From positions 1 to 14,323 of the forward strand of contig CBFDBC010000077.1 in NCBI GenBank assembly GCA_965602945.1: 14,323 bases of DNA, read 5' to 3'. The notes below the pieces were generated by a model that did no database searches, was not told the origin of the DNA, and saw only the letters and a program-made list of their open reading frames with translations. This DNA comes from JAUXEH01 sp965602945 (GTDB taxonomy: Bacteria; Acidobacteriota; Aminicenantia; Aminicenantales; Aminicenantaceae). Below are positions 5,978 through 12,980 of this stretch, in pieces. Every line of letters starts with the position of its first letter. The stretch's first letter is position 1. Position numbers and translations under genes: made by a program.

Positions 5978-7367
5978 ACCCCCGGCCTGTATCTGTCAAA
6001 GAGGTAGGGAATCGGTTTTGCCCCGACAGGAAATCGTTCATGAGCTTGAAGAAGGCCCCGCTCAGAGCCATGACGGCCACCAGGTTCGGGAGTGAGCAGA
6101 CCCCGACCGAGATGTTGGCCAGGACCCAGAGCCGGTCCACATCCACGACACCCGCGAAGACCACTCCCGGTACCAGGTAGAACCACTTGAGGTAGCGGAC
6201 GGCCCGCCGGCCGATCAGGTTGATGATCGCTGTCTCGAAGTAGATGAAGAATCCGATCTGGGTGGTGAGGCAGAAGGTGAGGATCGAGACCGAGATCAGG
6301 GCGCCGGAGAGGCCGGGCGAGAGCTCGGCGGAAAAGGCTGCGATGACCAGCTCTATGCCTGTTTCCCCTCCGCTCAAAACACCGGTGGAGAGGATGGCGA
6401 AGGAGGTGATGGTACAGATCACGATGGTGTCGAAGAAGACCTCGAAGGCGCCCCAGAGTCCCTGTTGGAAAGGGTGGGGCGTGTCCGCGTTGGCGTGCAC
6501 CATGGGGGCGGTGCCGAGGCCGGCCTCGTTGGAGAGCATGCCGCGAGCCATTCCCTGCTTGAGGGTGGCGGCGATGGCGGCCCCGGCGAATCCTCCCGCT
6601 GCCGGCACCGGTGCAAAGGCAAACGTGAAGATGGAGGAGAAGACATCCGGGATCCTGTCGAGATTGAGGATGAAGATGACCAGGCCCCCGGCGATGTACA
6701 GCAGCGACATAAGGGGCACCAGCGCCTCGCAAAAGCGGCCGATGCGGCGGATGCCGCCGAAGATGACGATTGCTGTGACCACTGCCATGGCGCCGGTCGT
6801 GATATAGGGATTGAGCGCATAGCTCTTGAGGAACGAGCGGCCCACCGTGTGGGATTGGATCAGGGTGGCAGTGAAGAGCGAATTGACGAGGATGCCCAGG
6901 CTGAAGAGCTTGGCCAGGAAGGGCCATCCCAATCCCTTGCGCATGTAATACATGGGACCGCCGTGCAGGGCTCCGTCGGGATCGGTTTCACGGTAGTGCA
7001 CGGCCAGCGTGATCTCGACGGTCTTGGTCATCATGCCCAGCAGTGCGAAGACCCACATCCAGAAGATGGCTCCGGGCCCGCCCACGGACAGGGCCGTTGC
7101 CACGCCTGCCATGTTGCCCATGCCCACTGTGCTGGCCAGGGCCGTGGCCGTGGCCTGGAACGGCGTGAGCTTCTCGCTGTCCCGAGACTTCGGTGCCCCG
7201 AAGATCTTGCCCAGGGTATTCCGCCATATGAGCCGTATGCCCCGGAACTGGAAAAAACGGGATCTCACGCCGAGATAGAGGCCCACCGCGGCGATAAAGA
7301 CCATGGTCCAGGGTCCCCACAGGATACCGTCGATCCGTCCCGCCCATTCGAGAATCGTGTCGATCAT
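5958..7367 (-). CDS. Alanine/glycine:cation symporter (AGCS) family transporter
   Basis: This 469-residue protein is an inner-membrane amino-acid/Na+ (or H+) symporter. Residues 80-105 contain TVGMGNMAGVATALSVGGPGAIFWMW, the AGCS signature. Near residues 270-292 it has GMARGMLSNEAGLGTAPMVHAN, the second conserved block. The N-terminus, from LEWAGRIDGILWGPW onward, aligns with usual family starts. Multiple hydrophobic helices span the length. The last 15-18 residues (from about FPTSLTDTGRG to VRSPR) are polar and unlike family C-termini, and their DNA overlaps the barrel-gene remnant, suggesting a recombined tail. There is no clear Shine-Dalgarno: upstream is a 20-bp tandem duplication and then a palindromic repeat. 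It lies downstream of the hydantoinase on the same strand, so it may move amino acids linked to that pathway (inference). Confidence 0.93.
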   Translation of the reverse strand: MIDTILEWAGRIDGILWGPWTMVFIAAVGLYLGVRSRFFQFRGIRLIWRNTLGKIFGAPKSRDSEKLTPFQATATALASTVGMGNMAGVATALSVGGPGAIFWMWVFALLGMMTKTVEITLAVHYRETDPDGALHGGPMYYMRKGLGWPFLAKLFSLGILVNSLFTATLIQSHTVGRSFLKSYALNPYITTGAMAVVTAIVIFGGIRRIGRFCEALVPLMSLLYIAGGLVIFILNLDRIPDVFSSIFTFAFAPVPAAGGFAGAAIAATLKQGMARGMLSNEAGLGTAPMVHANADTPHPFQQGLWGAFEVFFDTIVICTITSFAILSTGVLSGGETGIELVIAAFSAELSPGLSGALISVSILTFCLTTQIGFFIYFETAIINLIGRRAVRYLKWFYLVPGVVFAGVVDVDRLWVLANISVGVCSLPNLVAVMALSGAFFKLMNDFLSGQNRFPTSLTDTGRGYVRSPR

Positions 7368-7370
7368 GTT

Positions 7371-7410
7371 GTGTTTTTCACTCTGTCACCGTGGTTTTCA
7401 CTCTGGCATT
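7371..7410 (+). repeat. 20-bp tandem duplication before the symporter start
   Basis: Two adjacent 20-bp units (7371-7390 and 7391-7410) share a perfect TTTTCACTCTG core at 7375-7385 and 7395-7405, with 16 of 20 positions matching overall. They lie 4 bases before the symporter ATG, where a ribosome site should be. They may be debris from repeat insertion or a paired protein-binding site. Confidence 0.5.
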
Positions 7411-7422
7411 GCGGTCATCGAA

Positions 7423-7494
7423 GTCATTGCGAGGGGCCGCAGGGCCCGAAGCAATCCCATGAGATTGCTTCGTCGCTGCGTTCCTCGCAATGAC
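7423..7494. repeat. 72-bp palindromic intergenic repeat (CATTGCGAGG/GAAGCAATC type)
   Basis: The arms are GTCATTGCGAGG (7423-7434) and CCTCGCAATGAC (7483-7494), perfect complements. An inner pair, CGAAGCAATC (7447-7456) and GATTGCTTCG (7463-7472), flanks a 6-base loop. This is the widespread palindromic element found in intergenic DNA of many bacteria, such as delta-proteobacteria and rickettsiae. Transcribed from the hydantoinase it would form a long hairpin and could attenuate symporter expression, though no T-run follows. Confidence 0.8.
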
Positions 7495-7521
7495 GATATG
7501 CCCCATGCAATGATATGTATA

Positions 7522-8904
7522 TCACTCCTCTAAACGCCTGTGGAGATAATGACCGCGGCCCTTCTGTGCCAGGCATCGCTCGCCGTCGATGATGAGCTCG
7601 CCCCGGGAGAAGACCTTCTTGACCTTTCCCAGGACTTCGAGGCCTTCGTAGGCCGACCAGTCCACGGCCATGTGGAGCGTATCTCTACCCATAGTCCAGC
7701 GTTCCTCGGGATCGAACAGAACCAGGTCGGCGTCGCTGCCCGGTGCGACCGTCCCTTTCTGCGGGAAGAGGCCGAAGAGCCGCGCGGGATTGGTTGAGAC
7801 CAGTTTCACCCATTGGGACAATGAGATCCGGTCTTTGGCCACTCCCTCTGAATAGAGCAGGGGCAGCCGCACCTCGATCCCCGGGATGCCGTTGGGGCAG
7901 AGGTCGAACCGGTCCCTGCCGAGCAGCTTGGCCTCCCAGGAGAAGGCGGAGTCATCGGAGGAAACCTGAGCGATGTGCCCCTCCTGCAGCCCCGACCACA
8001 AGGCCTGCTGCACACTCTCATCCCGAAGGGGCGGGGAGCAGATCCATTTGATGCCGTCGTCCCTTTCCAGCATGGCGTCGGTGAACATCAGATAGTGTGT
8101 GCATGTCTCGCATTGGATGTGCGTACCCTGGGCCCGCGCCCGCTTGATGATGTCCAGGCCGGATGCCGAAGCCAGGTGTACCACGAAAACACGCCCGCCC
8201 GTCTCCTGCGCGATGTGGACGGCCTTGCGGATGGCGGTGTCCTCCGCCTGGGTAGGGCGGCTGCGGGCATGGAAGATCGCTCGGGTGTTTCCGGTAGCGA
8301 TCAGACGGGGGACCTTGGCCTCGATGATGTCGTTGTCCTCGGCATGGAGCATCAGCATGCCGTTCACTTCCTTGAGCCTGGCCAGGATCTGCTCGAGCTC
8401 GGGTTCCTCCATCATCAGCCCCTCGCTGCGGTAGGTCATGTAACACTTGATGGTGGGTGCTCCCCGCTCCGCCAGCAGTGGGATCTCATCCAGGACCTCA
8501 GGAGAGGTCCGGGTGATGACGGGATGCACTCCCCAGTCTAAAATGGCCTTGCCCTCGGCTTCCCAAAGCTTGGATTCCAGCGTGCTCATCAACGGTGCAC
8601 CGGGGGCCTGGTTGGAGAAGTCGATCACGCTGGTCACCCCGCCGTAGGCGGCGGCCAGTGTGCCGGCGAAAAAATCGTGGACGCTCACCGTGCCCATGAA
8701 CTCGTCGTTGAAGTGGACATGCGGATCCACGGCCCCGGGGAGCACCAGCAGGCCGTCGGCATCGACGATCCGATCCGCCTGTTCTTCAATGGCTGGAGAC
8801 AGGCGATCGATCCGTTCTCCTTTGATCAACACATCCTGCCGAATGGCTCCTTCCTCGCTGACGACGAGGCCGTTGCGGATGAGTGTGAATCTGTCCGGAT
8901 TCAT
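7522..8904 (-). CDS. Dihydropyrimidinase / D-hydantoinase family amidohydrolase
   Basis: This cyclic amidohydrolase opens dihydropyrimidine or hydantoin rings to N-carbamoyl amino acids. From the ATG at 8904 it has 460 residues, the family length. All binuclear-metal ligands are visible: His62 and His64 (DPHVHF), carboxylated Lys153 (TIKCYMTY), His187 (LMLHAED), His243 (VVHLAS) and Asp317 (VSSDDSAF). The usual TDH becomes SDD here, so the residue after the Asp ligand differs. NGIPGIEVRLPLLYSEG at 338-354 is the usual family block. A GTG at 8937 would add 11 residues but lies inside the promoter -10 region, so the ATG with GGGA upstream is preferred. Allantoinase or dihydroorotase function is less likely from length and motifs. 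It is first in the minus-strand cluster with the symporter and racemase. Confidence 0.9.
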   Translation of the reverse strand: MNPDRFTLIRNGLVVSEEGAIRQDVLIKGERIDRLSPAIEEQADRIVDADGLLVLPGAVDPHVHFNDEFMGTVSVHDFFAGTLAAAYGGVTSVIDFSNQAPGAPLMSTLESKLWEAEGKAILDWGVHPVITRTSPEVLDEIPLLAERGAPTIKCYMTYRSEGLMMEEPELEQILARLKEVNGMLMLHAEDNDIIEAKVPRLIATGNTRAIFHARSRPTQAEDTAIRKAVHIAQETGGRVFVVHLASASGLDIIKRARAQGTHIQCETCTHYLMFTDAMLERDDGIKWICSPPLRDESVQQALWSGLQEGHIAQVSSDDSAFSWEAKLLGRDRFDLCPNGIPGIEVRLPLLYSEGVAKDRISLSQWVKLVSTNPARLFGLFPQKGTVAPGSDADLVLFDPEERWTMGRDTLHMAVDWSAYEGLEVLGKVKKVFSRGELIIDGERCLAQKGRGHYLHRRLEE

Positions 8905-8927
8905 GGGGCGGTTTCCCTGATTCGCCC

Positions 8928-8956
8928 ATACTAGCACCCACTTTCCTCGAAGTCAA
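8928..8956 (-). promoter_or_regulatory. Promoter of the hydantoinase gene
   Basis: On the minus strand TTGACT (8951-8956) and TAGTAT (8928-8933) are exactly 17 bases apart. Transcription would begin about 7 bases on, just before the ATG at 8904, giving a leader of some 15-20 bases with GGGA as ribosome site. This placement excludes the GTG start at 8937. Confidence 0.6.
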
Positions 8957-9094
8957 AGCACCGGGGATGACAACATTTTGGCCGGCGTTTTCGTCAATAT
9001 AGAGTGAGGCCATAACACGGAGGCCTCCCGAGAGCACAGAGGGGTACAGGGAAGATTGGGCGGCCCCGGTGAGTCCAATAAAGTAGAAAGAGCT

Positions 9095-9123
9095 TTCAAA
9101 ATGCATAAAAGGTGAAATATAAT
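9095..9123 (+). promoter_or_regulatory. Promoter of the Ser/Thr kinase gene
   Basis: A perfect TATAAT (9118-9123) has TTCAAA (9095-9100, four of six consensus bases) 17 bases upstream. It would give a leader of about 65 bases. The surrounding stretch is AT-rich compared with the rest of the gap, which otherwise holds only a 10-bp palindrome GGAGGCCTCC (9019-9028). Confidence 0.55.
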
Positions 9124-9195
9124 GGCCGAGGGCAGCAACTGAAAAGTCATGCCTTTCGTATAAGTATATGAGGAGAAACTAAGAGAGAGCCGTAC

Positions 9196-12100
9196 ATGAA
9201 GTGCACTAAATGCGGCACCGAAAACCCCGGAGACACACGCTTCTGCGGGCAGTGCGGCACCTCTCTGTTCAGAACCTATACGGAATCCGGGGAAGATGCC
9301 CTGGAGGCGCCCACCCGGACACTCATCACATCCACGAACAAGATCCGGATCGGGGCGAATTTCGCCGACCGCTACCACATCCTCGAAGAACTGGGCCGGG
9401 GCGGCATGGGAAGGGTCTACAAGGCGCTCGATACCCAGGTGGACGAGAAGCTGGCCATAAAGGTCCTGAATCCCGAGGTGGCGGCTGACGAAAAATCACG
9501 CGAGCGCTTTCGCAACGAGCTTAAGACCACACGCCAGATCTCCCACCGGCACATCTGCCGGGTCTATGACTTCAGCGAAGCGGAAGACCAGGCTTTTATC
9601 ACCATGGAGTATGTCTCCGGTGAGGACCTGAAGAGCCTGGTCCGCCGTATAGGACAGCTCACACCGGGCAAGGCCGTCTTCATCGGCCGCCAGATCGCGG
9701 AAGGGCTGGCCGAGGCCCACCGCCTGGGCGTGATCCACCGCGACCTCAAACCCCACAACATCATGCTCGACAAAGAGGGCAATGTCCGCATCATGGACTT
9801 CGGGATCGCCCGCACGTTCCAGAAAACGGGCATGACCGACACGGGCGTCATCATCGGCACGCCGGAGTACATGTCACCCGAACAGGTGGAGGGCAGGGAG
9901 GTCGACGGCCGCTCCGACATCTACTCCCTGGGCATCATCCTCTACGAGATGTTGACGGGCCGGGTCCCCTTTGCCGGGGACACACCCCTGAGCGTGGCCG
10001 TCAAGCAGAAGACCGAGCGGCCCGTGAATCCCCGGAAGCTCAATCCCCAGATCCCCCAGGAGATCAGCCGGCTCATCCTGCGCTGCCTTGAGAAGGACAA
10101 GGCGCTGCGGTTCCAGGACGCGGAGCAGCTCATGGATGAGCTGACCGACATCGAGAAAGCGCTCCCCAAGACAGATAGGGTGGTTCCGGAGCGCATGACC
10201 CGTTCGACCAAGGAGATCACGGTCAAGTTCAGCCTCAGCAAGATGCTCATTCCCGCCCTGGTGCTGATCGGCCTGGCGCTTATCACGCTCGTGGGGTGGC
10301 GGATGCTCTCCAGGCAGGATGTCGCGCTCTTCGCCGCAGACATGCCGTCTCTGGCGGTCATGCACTTCGAGAATAACACCGGAGACGCCACCCTGCAGCA
10401 CTGGCGCAAGGCACTCTCCGACCTCTTGATCGCAGACCTGAGCCAGTCCCGCTATATTCAGATCCTGAGTGGAGAGCGTCTCTACAACATCATGGAGGAA
10501 CTGAACCTGCTCACGGCCTCCAGCTATTCCTCGGAAGATCTCCAGGATGTGGCCGAGCGTGGAGGGATCCAGTATGTCCTGGTGGGCCAAATGACGAAGG
10601 CCGGGGAAACACTGCGCCTTAATACGACGCTCCAGGATGCGAGGAGCGGGGATGTCCTTGGGTCCGAGCAGGTAGAAGGTGAGGGTGTGGAAAGCCTCTT
10701 CGCCCTGGTGGACGACCTGACCACCCGGATCAAGGATGATTTTCAGCTCTCCGAGGAAAAACTGGCTTCTGATCTGGATGCCCGCATCGAGGAGATCACC
10801 ACGTCCTCGGCGGAGGCGCACCAGTACTACAACGAGGGCATGACCTACCACAACCGGGGAGATTATACCAAGAGCATCCCCCATATGGAGCTGGCCGTGG
10901 CCCTCGATCCGGATTTCGCCATGGCTTATCGGGCCATGGCCGTGGCCTACCAGAACCTGGGCTACCAGAACGAGGCCGACCGCCGGCTCGAGAGGGCGTT
11001 CGAGCTCAAGGACCGCGTCTCCCAGCGAGAGCGGTACTACATCGAGGCCGATTACTTCCGCGGATCCGAGGAAACTTTGGATCAGGCCATCACGGCCTAT
11101 GAAAACCTGCTGGCCCTGTATCCGGACGACAACGTGGGCAACAACAATCTGGGTGTGGTCTACAATTCCATCGAAGAATTCGACAAGGCCGCCGAGCTGT
11201 TCGAGGTCAATGTCCGCAACCGGCAGAAGAGCTATCACTCCTACTCCAACCTGGCCAACATCCACCTGCTGCTCGGTCGGATGCGCAAGTCCGAAGGGAT
11301 CGTACGGCTCTACCTGGATGAGATCTCAGACCATCCCCAGATGCGCATAAGCCTGGCCGGCATTCTCATGCGCCAGGGCAAGCACGACGCAGCCCTCGAG
11401 CAGGCCGACCTGGCCCTGGCCCTGAATCCGAATTTCCCGGACGGGATCTCGACGCGAGGGAATGTGTCCTTCCTCAAAAACGACATGGAACAGGCCCTGC
11501 TCGAGTACCAAAAACTCCTTGAGATCGAGCAGCCGGTTACCAATATGTCTGCCAGGCATGTGCTCTCCAACTACTTCATCGCCCGCGGCCAGCTGGGACT
11601 GGCCGAGGAGCAGCTGCAGGAGGGGCTGGAGCTGGCAGAGATGGTGGGAGAAAAGGGCTGGGTGTCCGGAATGCATTCCGGCCTGAGCTACGTCTATGCC
11701 CTCAGGGGACACGGTGAGGATGCCGCCCGGGCCGCGGATTTGGCCGTTGGTATCGCTCGAGAGTCCGAGTCTCAGGATCACTTGAGGAGGGCCCTGTTCG
11801 CGCGAGCGAAGGTCCTGATCCAGGTGGACGATCTTGCGGAGGCCCGCCGCTCCGCCCAGGAGCTCCAGCAGGCGATCTCCCAGGGCTTGAACCAGAGGGC
11901 CATGCGGCATGTCTATCTGCTAAACGGCCTCCTCCTCAGTAAGGCTGGACAGCATTCCGAGGCCCTGGAAGAGTTCAGCCGATCAAGGGAGCTCATGCCC
12001 CGGATCGATGAATCCCAGGCGTACCTTTCCAACGCCATGGCGGAAACATTGTGGGCATCCGGTGAGCCGGACAAGGCCCGGCGGCTCTACTCCACCATCC

Positions 12101-12303
12101 AGAAGCGGCCTCTGGCGCGGCTGGAAAGCAGCTACCTCTACGTGCGGAGTTTTTATCAGATCGCGAGGATCCTGCAGGAGCAGGGCAAGGATGAGGATGC
12201 CCGCACCTCCTACCAGCAGTTTTTTGACCTGTGGAAGGATGCCGATCCCGACATCCCCATGCTGCAGGATGCCCGGCAGCGGCTCCGCTCTCTTTCTCAG
12301 TGA
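9196..12303 (+). CDS. Membrane Ser/Thr protein kinase with zinc ribbon, FlgO/TolB-like domain and TPR array
   Basis: This 1035-residue protein phosphorylates Ser/Thr substrates. Residues 1-21 form a zinc ribbon with Cys3, Cys6, Cys17 and Cys20. The kinase domain spans about 60-320: glycine loop LGRGGMG (66-72), Lys89, Glu108, catalytic HRDLKPHN (181-188), DFG (201-203) and GTPEYMSPEQ (221-230). All catalytic residues are present, and it is an RD kinase. One membrane helix (about 350-370) places the rest outside. Residues 384-515 (SLAVMHFENNTGD onward) resemble the FlgO/TolB-N-like domain common after such kinases. From about 538 to the end there are serial TPR-like helical repeats, for example YNEGMTYHNRGDYTKSIPHMELAVALDPDF. 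The start is fixed by the zinc ribbon, but the ribosome site (GAGAGAG) is modest. It is probably a sensor of an extracytoplasmic partner. The substrate is unknown and no phosphatase is nearby. Confidence 0.94.
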   Translation: MKCTKCGTENPGDTRFCGQCGTSLFRTYTESGEDALEAPTRTLITSTNKIRIGANFADRYHILEELGRGGMGRVYKALDTQVDEKLAIKVLNPEVAADEKSRERFRNELKTTRQISHRHICRVYDFSEAEDQAFITMEYVSGEDLKSLVRRIGQLTPGKAVFIGRQIAEGLAEAHRLGVIHRDLKPHNIMLDKEGNVRIMDFGIARTFQKTGMTDTGVIIGTPEYMSPEQVEGREVDGRSDIYSLGIILYEMLTGRVPFAGDTPLSVAVKQKTERPVNPRKLNPQIPQEISRLILRCLEKDKALRFQDAEQLMDELTDIEKALPKTDRVVPERMTRSTKEITVKFSLSKMLIPALVLIGLALITLVGWRMLSRQDVALFAADMPSLAVMHFENNTGDATLQHWRKALSDLLIADLSQSRYIQILSGERLYNIMEELNLLTASSYSSEDLQDVAERGGIQYVLVGQMTKAGETLRLNTTLQDARSGDVLGSEQVEGEGVESLFALVDDLTTRIKDDFQLSEEKLASDLDARIEEITTSSAEAHQYYNEGMTYHNRGDYTKSIPHMELAVALDPDFAMAYRAMAVAYQNLGYQNEADRRLERAFELKDRVSQRERYYIEADYFRGSEETLDQAITAYENLLALYPDDNVGNNNLGVVYNSIEEFDKAAELFEVNVRNRQKSYHSYSNLANIHLLLGRMRKSEGIVRLYLDEISDHPQMRISLAGILMRQGKHDAALEQADLALALNPNFPDGISTRGNVSFLKNDMEQALLEYQKLLEIEQPVTNMSARHVLSNYFIARGQLGLAEEQLQEGLELAEMVGEKGWVSGMHSGLSYVYALRGHGEDAARAADLAVGIARESESQDHLRRALFARAKVLIQVDDLAEARRSAQELQQAISQGLNQRAMRHVYLLNGLLLSKAGQHSEALEEFSRSRELMPRIDESQAYLSNAMAETLWASGEPDKARRLYSTIQKRPLARLESSYLYVRSFYQIARILQEQGKDEDARTSYQQFFDLWKDADPDIPMLQDARQRLRSLSQ

Positions 12304-12422
12304 GCCACATCAGCCTGCCTGACCGGTCCAACGATCTATGAAACAATTCGTTTCGGGAAACGCTAACCCCTGGAAGGCGGTGCTTGACCGTGCGGCACAC
12401 GGATCGAAACCGGCTTCAGGGC

Positions 12423-12451
12423 TTGACTTACAGAACATCGCTTTATATATT
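12423..12451 (+). promoter_or_regulatory. Strong promoter of the ABM-like gene
   Basis: TTGACT (12423-12428) and TATATT (12446-12451) are exactly 17 bases apart, five of six consensus bases each. The start of transcription would be about 27 bases before the ATG at 12485, so this gene is probably monocistronic. Confidence 0.7.
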
Positions 12452-12484
12452 CAGGAAAGCACGGAGTAAGTGAGGGGGAACGAT

Positions 12485-12778
12485 ATGTTCGCACGCGTAA
12501 CTACATTTTATTTTCGGAAGGATCTTATCGACAAAGCCATTGAGATAGCTAAAGAAAGTGTTGTTCCGGCAGCTAAGCAACAAGAAGGTTATATATCATT
12601 TACCGTTTTGGTGGATCGAGAAGGCGGCAAGGCCCTCGCAATCACTCTCTGGGAAAGCGAAGAAAATATCGAGGCCAACGAGGAGAACCTGTACTACCAG
12701 CAACAGCTTATGAAGATCATGGTGACCCTCACGGCCGATCCTATCAAGGAGACTTTCGAGGTCGCAATCCAGGCTTGA
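12485..12778 (+). CDS. Small antibiotic-biosynthesis-monooxygenase (ABM) fold protein
   Basis: This 97-residue protein has the look of a dimeric alpha/beta-barrel ABM-domain protein. It opens with the strand FARVTTFYF, followed by helix KDLIDKAIEIAKESVVPAAKQQEGYISFTVLVDREGGKALAITLWESEENIEANE, the typical 'bulk, kink, strand, W-E-S' order. Such proteins act as small oxygenases, heme-degrading enzymes or unknown binding modules. No catalytic residues are diagnostic here, so the function is open. The ATG at 12485 has GAGGGGG six bases upstream. A GTG at 12470 would add five residues but overlaps that ribosome site. Codon use is clearly more AT-rich (GAA, AAA, ATT, GTT) than in its neighbours, which hints at transfer or different expression. 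Confidence 0.75.
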   Translation: MFARVTTFYFRKDLIDKAIEIAKESVVPAAKQQEGYISFTVLVDREGGKALAITLWESEENIEANEENLYYQQQLMKIMVTLTADPIKETFEVAIQA

Positions 12779-12980
12779 ACCCCATCCCCCGCATCAGCCT
12801 CCGCTGGTCTATTATCCTCATTTGTGACACCAGCACCTGATGATTCAAAACGTGTGCAAAGTCCTGTCCTTGGTGCCCGAGCTCAGAGTGTTGTTTCCGC
12901 AAACACAAAAACATGGACAACCGCCCTTCAACCCGGATAAACTGAACACCTCGAATTTTCTGATCAACAGGAGGCGTGCG

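Noticed and set aside
5893..6927. A 344-codon minus-strand ORF within the symporter
   Set aside because: It is an arginine/histidine/proline-rich shadow of the symporter frame, and the symporter has the AGCS signatures.
7423..7494. CRISPR-like repeat unit
   Set aside because: It is a single long palindrome without a repeated unit and spacers, so it is an intergenic palindromic repeat.
9011..9045. Sequence resembling a 'cacggaggc...agcacagagg' dispersed repeat
   Set aside because: Only one copy is in the window and the likeness is from memory; it cannot be shown here beyond the 10-bp palindrome.
9874..11265. A 463-codon minus-strand ORF within the kinase gene
   Set aside because: The antisense frame is open because of GC-rich codons; it has no start signal and no family resemblance.
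12349..12402. Two small hairpins after the kinase (CGTTTC/GAAACG and CCGTG/CACGG) as a terminator
   Set aside because: Stems are only 5-6 bp and no T-run follows, so an intrinsic terminator is not supported.
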